Source: JBFAPK01 sp040676675 (lineage in GTDB: Bacteria > Actinomycetota > Actinomycetes > Mycobacteriales > Micromonosporaceae). From it: a stretch of 64,000 nt of DNA. The translations under genes were made by a program, and so were the position numbers. Below, one piece after another: positions 49,745-57,023 of the stretch (its first letter is position 1; every line of letters starts with the position of its first letter). The notes below the pieces were generated by a model that saw nothing but the letters and a program-made list of their open reading frames with translations, was not told where the DNA came from and did no database searches. Location of the stretch: contig NZ_JBFAPK010000001.1 in NCBI RefSeq assembly GCF_040676675.1, positions 620,001 through 684,000 of the forward strand. The letters are read 5' to 3'.

Positions 49745-50293
49745 TCACTCCGGCAGTTCGCGGTACCGGCCCCGGTGGTGCAGCAGCGGGGCGGCCCGAT
49801 CGGCCAGCTCGACCACCTCGATGGTGGCCTCGACGAGCAGGGCCCAGCCGTACTCCCGCGCGCCGTCGAGCCGGCAGCCCGACCAGCCGCCCGCGTCGGC
49901 CGGGACCGGACCGTACCCGGTCTCGGTCCACTCGCCGGTGGCGAAGAGGCCACCGGGGGCGGGAAAGAGCCCGGCGAAGCGGTCCGCGAGCTGCCGGTGC
50001 GCGGGCCCGAGCAGCGCGACCGCGAACCGGCCGGAGGTCGAGGCGGCCGACCACAGCTCCGACTCCTCGTCGACCAGCCCGAGCAGCCGGCCCGGCTCGC
50101 CGTCCGCGACCAGCGTGGACGAGACCGTCAGACCCGCCGGCGCGGTGGGCTCGCCGGTCGCCGTGCCGTACGCCGTCCAGAGCGTCACCGGGGCCGGGAG
50201 GCGTCCCCGCAGCCGGCGTACCTTCGACCGCTCCTGCGGCGGGGTGGCGAACGGGTCGGTGTGGTGGATCTCCGCGCCCGGTCGATGATTCAC
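49745..50293 (-). CDS. Flavin reductase-like (FMN-binding split-barrel) protein
   Basis: 182 residues. The order PVTLWTAYGTATGEPTAPAG, LTVSSTLVADGEPGRLLGLV, GRFAVALLGPAHRQLADRFA and EYGWALLVEATIEVVEL fits flavin reductase-like FMN-binding proteins. The start GTG 50293 overlaps the stop of the upstream sigma-factor gene as GTGA, and GAGG lies 8 nt before it, so the pair is coupled. A parS-like palindrome covers the overlap. The partner oxygenase is unknown. Confidence 0.85.
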   Translation of the reverse strand: MNHRPGAEIHHTDPFATPPQERSKVRRLRGRLPAPVTLWTAYGTATGEPTAPAGLTVSSTLVADGEPGRLLGLVDEESELWSAASTSGRFAVALLGPAHRQLADRFAGLFPAPGGLFATGEWTETGYGPVPADAGGWSGCRLDGAREYGWALLVEATIEVVELADRAAPLLHHRGRYRELPE

Positions 50294-50301
50294 GTGAAAC
50301 A
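50286..50301. promoter_or_regulatory. parS-like ParB-binding palindrome
   Basis: TGATTCACGTGAAACA matches the ParB site TGTTTCACGTGAAACA at 15 of 16 bases (A for T at position 3). It sits on the GTGA junction of the sigma-factor and flavin-reductase genes, so it is partly constrained by coding. Confidence 0.5.
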
Positions 50302-51402
50302 CCTCGCCCCGCGAGACACCGGCAGGCCGGACCCGTCGGTGGCGCTGCCCGACGCCGCGGCCCCACCCGGCGCCTTGACCTCGCCCGACCCGGTGCCGCC
50401 ACCGTCGGCGTCGAGTACCGCCGGCAGCCCGCAGAGCGCGAACAACTCGGCGTCGAGGAACGCCACGACTCGCGAGATTCCCTCGGCGGTGACGGTGAGT
50501 ACCTGGAGCGAGTGTGGCTGGTACACGCCGTCGCGCAGCGCGTAGGAACCGAACGCCGGCTGCCCGTTGGCCCGGGTCGGGATCAGCCGGTAGTCGCCGG
50601 GCGCCAGGATCCGGCGGGCGAGGAAGCGCACCACCGACTCCCGGCCGGCGTACCAGGTCGGGATCGGCGGCATCTCCCAGATCGTGTCGTCGGTCAGTAC
50701 CTCGGTCAGGGCGTCGAGGTCGGCGTTCTCGAACGCGGTGGCGTACCGGTCGACCAGCGCCCGCCGGTCGGGGTCGGTCGGTTCGGCGACGCCGTCCTCG
50801 GTGGGGGCGATCTGGTGGAGCTGGGCCCGGGCCCGCTGCAACGCGCTGTTGACCGCGGCGGTGCTGGTGTCGAGCAGGTCGGCGACCTCGTCCGCCCGCC
50901 AGGCCAGCACGTCACGCAGGATCAGTACCGCGCGCTGCCGGCCCGGGAGGTGTTGCAACGCCGCGACGAACGCCAGCCGGATGCTCTCCCGCGACTCCAC
51001 GACGGTCGCCGTGTCGACGCCGAGCAGCGCGTCGGGCGCCGGCTCCAGCCACGGCGTCTCCAGCAACCGGCCGCCGACCCCGTCGTCGGCGTCGTCGCTC
51101 GGGCCGCCCAGCCCGGAGGGCAACGGCCGCCGGCCCGCGCTCTCCATTGCCTTGAGGCAGGCCCTGGTCGCGATCCGGTACAGCCAGGTGCGCAGCGAGG
51201 AGCGTCCCTCGAAGTCGCCGTACCCGCGCCACGCCTGGAGATACGTCTCCTGGACCGCGTCCTCGGCGTCGTGGATCGAGCCGAGCATCCGGTAGCAGTG
51301 CGCCAGCAGTTCCCGCCGGTAGGGCTCGCTCAGCCGGGCGAACCCCTCGTCGAGGTCGGGGCGGGATGTCGGTCCGGCCGGGTGCCGTGCCGTTCGTGTC
51401 AT
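50290..51402 (-). CDS. ECF sigma factor with SnoaL-like C-terminal domain (SigG/TIGR02960-like)
   Basis: 370 residues. Region 2 is LLAHCYRMLGSIHDAEDAVQ with QAWRGYGDFEGRSSLRTWLY, and region 4 is LPGRQRAVLILRDVLAWRAD with STAAVNSALQRARAQL. A C-terminal extension (about 215-330) has RYATAFENADLDALTEVLTD and ANGQPAFGSYALRDGVYQPH, the SnoaL-like fold with a ligand pocket that controls this class. The last 45 residues are Gly/Ala-rich. It overlaps the flavin reductase start. No anti-sigma gene is adjacent, consistent with control by its own C-terminal domain. Confidence 0.92.
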   Translation of the reverse strand: MTRTARHPAGPTSRPDLDEGFARLSEPYRRELLAHCYRMLGSIHDAEDAVQETYLQAWRGYGDFEGRSSLRTWLYRIATRACLKAMESAGRRPLPSGLGGPSDDADDGVGGRLLETPWLEPAPDALLGVDTATVVESRESIRLAFVAALQHLPGRQRAVLILRDVLAWRADEVADLLDTSTAAVNSALQRARAQLHQIAPTEDGVAEPTDPDRRALVDRYATAFENADLDALTEVLTDDTIWEMPPIPTWYAGRESVVRFLARRILAPGDYRLIPTRANGQPAFGSYALRDGVYQPHSLQVLTVTAEGISRVVAFLDAELFALCGLPAVLDADGGGTGSGEVKAPGGAAASGSATDGSGLPVSRGARCFT

Positions 51403-51412
51403 CGTCCCATAA

Positions 51413-51589
51413 TCACCCCATCGGCCAGAGCATGGCCGCCATCACGCCGGCCATGGCGGCGTGGGCCAGGTGGGAGGTCCGGTCCGCGGGGCGCGGGGCC
51501 ACGGTGCCGGAGGCCGGGCGCAGGCCGTGGAAGAGGAACCACACTCCCATGCCCGCGAACAGCCAGCTCAGTGGTACGGATTGGAACAT
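51413..51589 (-). CDS. Very short membrane protein, possible truncated DUF5134 relative
   Basis: 58 residues from ATG 51589, preceded by GGGAG at 7 nt. It reads MFQSVPLSWLFAGMGVWFLF, HGLRPASGT, then HLAHAAMAGVMAAMLWPMG and stops, 10 nt before the sigma-factor start. The opening helix plus AHAAMAGVMAAMLWP resembles the start of DUF5134 membrane proteins, which are normally about three times longer. It may be a remnant or a genuine small protein. An earlier start at 51643 is less likely. Confidence 0.5.
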   Translation of the reverse strand: MFQSVPLSWLFAGMGVWFLFHGLRPASGTVAPRPADRTSHLAHAAMAGVMAAMLWPMG

Positions 51590-51662
51590 CGCAGGACTCC
51601 CGTGGTCGGGACGGCGGGGTGGCGCCTCGGCCGGAAGCGTCACCCCGCGTGCGGTTCGCTGT

Positions 51663-52406
51663 TCAGTGGTGGGCGTGACCGTGGGCGTGCCCAGAGTGGT
51701 CCGCCGGGTTGCCGTACGTGTCGTGGTAGGGGAACTCGTTGACGTAGCGGCCCTGCCGACCGAGCGGGGTCAGGTCGAGGAGGTGATAGGTGCCCATCAT
51801 CACCTCGGTGCCCCGGCCGTACGTCGAGTACGTGTGGAAGATGCCGTCGCCCTCGCGGACGAAGACACTGATGCCCTGACCGTCGCCCTTCAGCCGGTAC
51901 GCCGCGTCCCGCTGAAGGGTCGCCTTGTCCTTGTAGTTGTAGTAGATCGGCGCGACCGACTCGTCGTTCGTCACGTGGAAGTCGAAGTTGAAGTCACTTC
52001 CGGCCGACGAGACCCACGTGGCCGTCCAGCCCATCCGCGTCCGGTACCGCTCGATCTTTTCGAGCGGCGCCCGGGAGACCATCACGAACGAGGTGTTCAG
52101 GCCGTTCAGGTGCTCCAGCCGGCCCAGGCTGTCGATGGTGAAGGAGCAGCTCGGGCAGCCGTCCTCCCACTCCGGATGGAACATGAAGTGGTACACGATC
52201 AGCTGGGGCCGCCCCTCGAACAGGTCGGCGAGGCGTACCTTCCCGTCCGGGCCCTCGAAGACGTAGTCCTTGTCGATCCTGACCCTCGGCAGCTCGCGGC
52301 GCCGGGCGGCGACCGCGTCCTGGGCCCGCATCGCCGCCTTCTCCTGCGCGAGCAGCTCAAGCCGGGCCCTCAGCCACTCCTCGCGGGACGTGACCTGTGT
52401 ATTCAC
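51663..52406 (-). CDS. DUF899 family thioredoxin-like protein
   Basis: 247 residues from GTG 52406 (GGAG 6 nt upstream). A thioredoxin-like fold with GRPQLIVYHFMFHPEWEDGC and a CPSC motif (GCPSCSFTID), then TSFVMVSRAPLEKIERYRTR and TYSTYGRGTEVMMGTYHLLD are the hallmarks of DUF899. The tail is His-rich (SGHAHGHAHH), suggesting metal binding. The reaction is unknown; the CxxC implies redox chemistry. It lies upstream of the sigma-factor group. Confidence 0.9.
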   Translation of the reverse strand: MNTQVTSREEWLRARLELLAQEKAAMRAQDAVAARRRELPRVRIDKDYVFEGPDGKVRLADLFEGRPQLIVYHFMFHPEWEDGCPSCSFTIDSLGRLEHLNGLNTSFVMVSRAPLEKIERYRTRMGWTATWVSSAGSDFNFDFHVTNDESVAPIYYNYKDKATLQRDAAYRLKGDGQGISVFVREGDGIFHTYSTYGRGTEVMMGTYHLLDLTPLGRQGRYVNEFPYHDTYGNPADHSGHAHGHAHH

Positions 52407-52766
52407 AGCTCTCTCCTCTGGTCGGTAATCGCGTCGCGGGCGAACGGCGAAACGCGTCACTCGCCGACCGTCCACCGATGTAGAGGAGCCGGGCGCCGGA
52501 AACTTATCGGCACCGCCCAGGGATGTGGTGCCGCTCACCCAAGCGGATCGAAATCCGTGGGTACGGGCATTCGGGCCGGCCCGAATCCCTGCTCACAGGC
52601 GCCGCTGCGGCGGCGGCGCCGGCCCGGGAACTCGTCGGCACGCGCCGGAGGTGTGGTGCCCCTCACTCCGTCGGTCGTCCCGCCCGACGGTCGGGTACCA
52701 CCACGCCGAACGCCCAGCGTGGCGCCGGACCAGTTCCGGCGCCACGCTGGGCGGGCGGTGGCGGGG
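52407..52766. other. 360-bp gene-free region
   Basis: It holds the promoter and ribosome site of the DUF899 gene, an 18-bp perfect palindrome (52569-52586, ATTCGGGCCGGCCCGAAT) and the terminator of the propeller protein (52711-52753). No frame in it looks coding. Confidence 0.6.
52711..52753 (-). terminator. 18-bp hairpin terminator
   Basis: CGCCCAGCGTGGCGCCGG (52711-52728) pairs perfectly with 52736-52753 across a 7-nt loop, 13 nt after the propeller-protein stop. Confidence 0.88.
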
Positions 52767-53942
52767 TCAGCGGCGGTACGCCGCCAGGTCCGCCTGATTG
52801 GTCGACTCCGGCCGTTCGATCGTGGCCGTGACGGTGCCGTCCAGTCCGACGAGGTACAGGTGGTCCGACGTCTGGACGACCAGGGTGTCGTCCGGCCGGA
52901 AGAAGATCTCTTCGACGCCGCCGCGCAGCTTCGACGGCAGGTCGATCCGCTTGCCGCTCACCGTGTCGAGCACGAACCGCGCCCTGGTGACCCGCGTCGG
53001 ATCGCCGCTGCCCAGCCCGGTGGCGACGTACCGGCCGTCGTCCGAGACGGCCTGCACCGAAGACGGGCACTCGCCGGTCCGGTCGCACTCCGGCTGCCCG
53101 GCGACGCTGACCTTGCGTACCCGGGTGCCGTCGGGCCGGGCCACCACCAGGCTGTCGCCGTCGGCGTGCACCCGGTAGGCGCCGTTCGCCGACCAGCTCA
53201 GGTACGACGGGAAGGCGGTGATGCCGAGCTTGTCGTACCTGCCGGTGACCGCGTCGACGTAGCCGTACGACTCCCCGGTGGCGACGTCGCCCTCCAGGGT
53301 GGTGACGCCGACCAGCAGCCGGCGCGAATCCGGCATCCAGGCCGGTCCGGTGCCGCCGCCCCAGGAGACGCCCTGCCGCACCACCTTGCGTGCCCCGCCG
53401 GGCTGGACGACGACCAGGTCCCCCGGGTACTCGCTGACGTCCTTGGCCGGACGTACCAGGGCCACCCTGCTGCCGTCCGGCGCGACCGTCGCGACCTGGT
53501 CGCCCAGCTTGCGCGGTCCGAAGCTCGTGGTGCGGGCGACGCCGTCGGTCACCGTGACCACCTCGATCTCCGCGCCGACCCGCAGGTAGACCAGTCGGCC
53601 CGGGACGTGCGAGAGCGCCGCGTTCGCCGGGGCGGACCCGGTGGGGCTGGCCGGAGCGCTCGGCGTGGTCGTGGCGGCCGGGGTGGTCGGTGCCGGCGTC
53701 GGCGGCTCGGACGCCGTCTGCGAAGCGGCGGGCGGCAGCGGATGCCGCTGCCCCTGCGGGGCGAGCTGCAGTCCGCCGATCCCGAGCAGCCCGACCAGGG
53801 CCAGCGCGGCGGCCGTGGTGCCGGCGACCCGTCGCTGCCCGATCCGGCGGGCGGTCGTCTCCACCCGGCCCCGCAGGGCGGTGTAGTCGGTGTCGGTCAT
53901 CTCGTCCGCCAGATCGGCGAGCCGGTCGTTCAGTTCGTTCAT
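52767..53942 (-). CDS. Single-pass membrane protein with TolB-like propeller, partner of SigE-type sigma factor
   Basis: 391 residues. A short cytoplasmic N-terminus (MNELNDRLADLADEMTDTDY) precedes a helix (AGTTAAALALVGLLGIGGL), a Thr/Pro/Ala linker and an extracellular domain with WD40/TolB-like strands (QVATVAPDGSRVALVRP, PAWMPDSRRLLVGVT, YLSWSANGAYRVHAD, AVSDDGRYVATGLG). The start ATG 53942 overlaps the sigma-factor stop as ATGA. The coupling and topology suggest an anti-sigma-like role, but no ZAS or RsbW motif is seen. Confidence 0.8.
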   Translation of the reverse strand: MNELNDRLADLADEMTDTDYTALRGRVETTARRIGQRRVAGTTAAALALVGLLGIGGLQLAPQGQRHPLPPAASQTASEPPTPAPTTPAATTTPSAPASPTGSAPANAALSHVPGRLVYLRVGAEIEVVTVTDGVARTTSFGPRKLGDQVATVAPDGSRVALVRPAKDVSEYPGDLVVVQPGGARKVVRQGVSWGGGTGPAWMPDSRRLLVGVTTLEGDVATGESYGYVDAVTGRYDKLGITAFPSYLSWSANGAYRVHADGDSLVVARPDGTRVRKVSVAGQPECDRTGECPSSVQAVSDDGRYVATGLGSGDPTRVTRARFVLDTVSGKRIDLPSKLRGGVEEIFFRPDDTLVVQTSDHLYLVGLDGTVTATIERPESTNQADLAAYRR

Positions 53943-54511
53943 CGGTCCACCCCTGCGGCCAGCTCGATCTCGGGCATCAGCTCGCGCAGCCGGCTGAGGG
54001 CACGCGCGGTGTGGCTCTTCACGGTGCCGACCCTGCAGTTGAGGATGTCGGCGGTCTCCGCCTCGCTGCGGTCCTCGAAGTACCGGAGCACGACGACGGC
54101 GCGCTGCCGCGCCGGCAGGGCCAGCAGGGCCCGACGCAGCGTGAGCCGTTCCACCGTGGCCTCCGCGTAGTCGGCGCGGTCGTGGCGCTCCGGCAACTCG
54201 CCGGGCATGCTCTCGGCCACCCGGCGCCGGCGCCAGAAGCTGACCTGGAGGTGGTACATCACGCGGCGGGCGTACGCCTCGGGATGACCGCCGTCGGCCA
54301 GCCGCTGCCACATCCGGAACGTCCGCGCCAGCGCGTCCTGGACCAGGTCCTCCGCCAGGTGCCGGTCACCGGTCAGCAGGTACGCCGTCCGGAGCAGGGC
54401 CGGTGTCCGGCTGCGGAAGAATGAGTCGAAGTCATCGGTCATCTGCTCCGTCACAGGGGCTCGAGCGGCGGCCGCGCCGGTGCCGGCAACCGTCGTGATG
54501 GCTTGGGTCAT
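53939..54511 (-). CDS. SigE-family ECF RNA polymerase sigma factor
   Basis: 190 residues. Region 2 is FFRSRTPALLRTAYLLTGDR with LAEDLVQDALARTFRMW and YARRVMYHLQVSFWRRRR; region 4 is LPARQRAVVVLRYFEDRSEA with CRVGTVKSHTARALSRLREL. This matches the actinobacterial SigE family (TIGR02983). ATG 54511 has GGAG 8 nt upstream; ATG 54442 (MTDDFDSFF) is an internal alternative that removes an Ala/Thr-rich head. It is the first gene of a coupled pair. Confidence 0.93.
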   Translation of the reverse strand: MTQAITTVAGTGAAAARAPVTEQMTDDFDSFFRSRTPALLRTAYLLTGDRHLAEDLVQDALARTFRMWQRLADGGHPEAYARRVMYHLQVSFWRRRRVAESMPGELPERHDRADYAEATVERLTLRRALLALPARQRAVVVLRYFEDRSEAETADILNCRVGTVKSHTARALSRLRELMPEIELAAGVDR

Positions 54512-54686
54512 CTGTTTGGCTCCGGTCTGAGAGGGCTGAGGCTGCCTGCGCGCGGCGGTGGACACGCGGATAAACGTCGCCACGAACCGCCGCGGGTTAC
54601 CGATCTCGCGCGGACTTCCGCGTCGCGAATCCGACCGTCGGCGCGGCGGGCCGGGGACCACGCGAAACGCGGCGGCGGCGCACATG

Positions 54687-54708
54687 CCGGGCGGCCCAGG
54701 CCGCCCGG
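54687..54708 (-). terminator. Hairpin after second symporter gene
   Basis: CCGGGCGGCC (54687-54696) and GGCCGCCCGG (54699-54708), 6 nt past the stop. The loop closes to a few bases. Confidence 0.7.
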
Positions 54709-54714
54709 TGGCTC

Positions 54715-56358
54715 TCAGAGCCGCAGCGCCTCCGGGGCGTGCAGGCGCAGCATGGTGGCGCCGACGTCGGCGGGGGTGCGGTGCCGGGTCGCCATCGACA
54801 CCGCCACCATCACGGTGAACGCCAGCGGCACCGTCCAGGCCGCCGGCTGCGCCACGAGCACGGCCGGCCATCCGTCCAGCGGCGGACCCACCACGGTGAG
54901 CAGCACGGCCAGCGCCGCGGCGCCCCCGCCGACGAGGATGCCGGCGGCGGCACCGAGATCGGTCAGCCCCCGCCACCAGATGCCCAGCACCAGCAGCGGG
55001 CAGAAGCTGGAGGCGGCGACCGCGAAGGCCAACCCGACCACCTGCGAGACGTCGAGTTCGGAGGCGCGCAGCGCGAGCACCACCGGTACCAGGCCGGCGA
55101 GCAGCGTCGCCAGCCGGAAGTCGCGGACCGAGCCGCGACCGAGCAGGTCCGTGGAGACCACGCCGGCGACGCTCGTCAGCAGGCCGGACGAGGTGGAGAG
55201 GAAGGCCGCGAACGCGCCGGCGGCGACCAGCGCGGCGAGCAGCTGACCGGTCAACCCCGGCCCGAGCGCGGCGCTCGGCAGCAGCACCACCACCGCGTCG
55301 GTCTGCCCGGTCAGCAGCAGCTCCGGCGTGTAGATCCGCCCCAGCACGCCGTACAGGGTGGGCAGCAGGTAGAAGGCGCCCACCAGGGCCAGCACGACCA
55401 GGGTGGTACGCCGGGCGGCGGCGCCGTCGGGATTGGTGTAGAAGCGGACCAGCACGTGCGGCAGCCCCATGGTGCCGAGAAACGTCGCCAGGATCAGCGA
55501 GTACGTGGCGAACAGCCCCTGGTCGTCCCGGCCCGCGGCGCTCGGCAGCAGCCAGTCCAGCCCGTTCGCGCTCGGTACGCCGGCCACCCGGGGCACCGGC
55601 TCCCCGGCGGCGAAGGTGAGCTCCTCGCCGGGGCGTACCTCCCGGATCGTGCCGTCGGCGAGGGTGAGGGTCGCCGGATGCTCGACCACGACGGTGGTGG
55701 CGACCCGGAAGGCCGTACCGTCCGGCGGCGTCACCGGCGGGCGCCCGTCGTGCTGCCACTGCAACACCAGGAAGATCACCGGAACCGCGAGCGCGGTGAG
55801 CTTCAGCCAGTACTGGAAGGCCTGCACGAAGGTGACCGCCCGCATCCCGCCGAGCGCCACGTTCGCGGTCACCACGGCGCCGACCAGGAAGGCGCCCAGC
55901 TCGTACGGGGCGCCGGCGACCGTGGTCAGCGTCAGCCCGGCCCCCTGCAGCTGCGGTACCAGGTAGAGCCAGCCGATGAAGATGACGAAGAGGGTGGCCA
56001 GCTTCCGCAGCCGGCGGGAGCCGAGCCGCAGCTCGCAGAAGTCCGGCAGGGTGAAGGCGCCGGAGCGGCGCAGCGGCGCGGCGACGAAGAGCAGCAGCGC
56101 CAGGTAGCCGGCGGCGAACCCCACCGGGTACCAGAGCACGTCCACGCCGTCCTTCAGCACCAGCCCCGCGATGCCGAGGAAGGAGGCGGCCGAGAGGTAC
56201 TCGCCACCGATCGCGGCGGCGTTCCAGGTCGGGCTGACCATGCGCGACGCCACCAGGAAGTCGGAGGTGGTGCGCGCCAGCCGCAGGCCGTAGAAACCGA
56301 TCGCGACGGTGATCAGCGTGACCGCCACGACGGTGGGGATGGTGAACGGGTTGCCCAC
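54715..56358 (-). CDS. Sodium:solute symporter (second copy)
   Basis: 547 residues, about 13 helices. Family blocks are DFLVASRMVSPTWNAAAIGG, EYLSAASFLGIAGLVLKDGV, GTMGLPHVLVRFYTNPDGAA and AFLSTSSGLLTSVAGVVSTD. It carries an extracellular insert (TVVVEHPATLTLADGTIREV, about 225-290) absent from the first copy. GTG 56358 starts one base after the stop of the small membrane gene, so it is cotranscribed. Its sequence differs widely from the other symporter, so another ligand is likely. Confidence 0.9.
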   Translation of the reverse strand: MGNPFTIPTVVAVTLITVAIGFYGLRLARTTSDFLVASRMVSPTWNAAAIGGEYLSAASFLGIAGLVLKDGVDVLWYPVGFAAGYLALLLFVAAPLRRSGAFTLPDFCELRLGSRRLRKLATLFVIFIGWLYLVPQLQGAGLTLTTVAGAPYELGAFLVGAVVTANVALGGMRAVTFVQAFQYWLKLTALAVPVIFLVLQWQHDGRPPVTPPDGTAFRVATTVVVEHPATLTLADGTIREVRPGEELTFAAGEPVPRVAGVPSANGLDWLLPSAAGRDDQGLFATYSLILATFLGTMGLPHVLVRFYTNPDGAAARRTTLVVLALVGAFYLLPTLYGVLGRIYTPELLLTGQTDAVVVLLPSAALGPGLTGQLLAALVAAGAFAAFLSTSSGLLTSVAGVVSTDLLGRGSVRDFRLATLLAGLVPVVLALRASELDVSQVVGLAFAVAASSFCPLLVLGIWWRGLTDLGAAAGILVGGGAAALAVLLTVVGPPLDGWPAVLVAQPAAWTVPLAFTVMVAVSMATRHRTPADVGATMLRLHAPEALRL

Positions 56359-56359
56359 C

Positions 56360-56896
56360 TCAGTGCTCCGGCCGCTGGACCACGTCGGTGAAGTCCTGCT
56401 CGTTGCGCTCGGCCAGGTGCACGTACGCCCAGCCGACGGCGACCAGGAACGGGAACGAACCGGCGCCGAGCAGCAGCCACGGCAGGTTCACGCCGAAGAG
56501 CGTCACCTCGCCCACGGTCGGTGCGACGGCGAAGAGCAGCGGCAACCCGCCCAGCCCGATCGCGACCACCAGCGACAGGCGCAGCGCGAGCGCGAGCTGG
56601 GCGCGGACCAGGCCGCGTACCAGCGCCTCGCCGACCGGGGTCTGCTGGGTCAGCTCGGTACGGGTCCGGTCCGCCGGGGGCCGGGGCGCCGAGACCTCGG
56701 CCAGCACGATCCGCGCCCGGCGCGGCGCCGCGTCCGGCGATCCGGCGGTGGTGGATCCCGGGGTGCCGTTCGACGGTCCCGCGACGGTCACCGGCCGCGC
56801 CGCGGTCGACGGCGGCGCGGCGGTCGACGGCGGCGCGGGAGCCGGCCCCGGTGAGGGGGCCGGCCTCCCGCCCGCGGCGTCGCTCGGGTCAGCCAT
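56360..56896 (-). CDS. Small membrane protein, symporter partner (DUF485-like position)
   Basis: 178 residues. A disordered Pro/Ala/Ser head (1-75) precedes two helices (LALALRLSLVVAIGLGGLPLLF and NLPWLLLGAGSFPFLVAVGW) and a short acidic tail (ERNEQDFTDVV). The helix pair and position before a symporter mirror the DUF485 gene at 49199, although the DUF485 motif is not obvious. ATG 56896 has TACACT at 6 nt. Confidence 0.8.
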   Translation of the reverse strand: MADPSDAAGGRPAPSPGPAPAPPSTAAPPSTAARPVTVAGPSNGTPGSTTAGSPDAAPRRARIVLAEVSAPRPPADRTRTELTQQTPVGEALVRGLVRAQLALALRLSLVVAIGLGGLPLLFAVAPTVGEVTLFGVNLPWLLLGAGSFPFLVAVGWAYVHLAERNEQDFTDVVQRPEH

Positions 56897-56902
56897 CCCG
56901 GC

Positions 56903-56908
56903 AGTGTA
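56903..56908 (-). promoter_or_regulatory. -10 box for second symporter operon
   Basis: TACACT on the minus strand, 6 nt before ATG 56896. Confidence 0.5.
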
Positions 56909-57023
56909 AGGAAGAGGCCCCGCCCGTGGCTTCCACCCGGACTGGGCCCCCTCCTACACCGTTCCGCCGCTCGCGTACCCCGTGCCCCCTCGCCACGACG
57001 TCCCCCTCCGGCGGCGCGGTCGT

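Noticed and set aside
51961..51977. TCACGTGGAA as a second parS site
   Set aside because: Only about 10 of 14 positions fit and it lies inside the DUF899 coding sequence with no symmetry in the outer bases.
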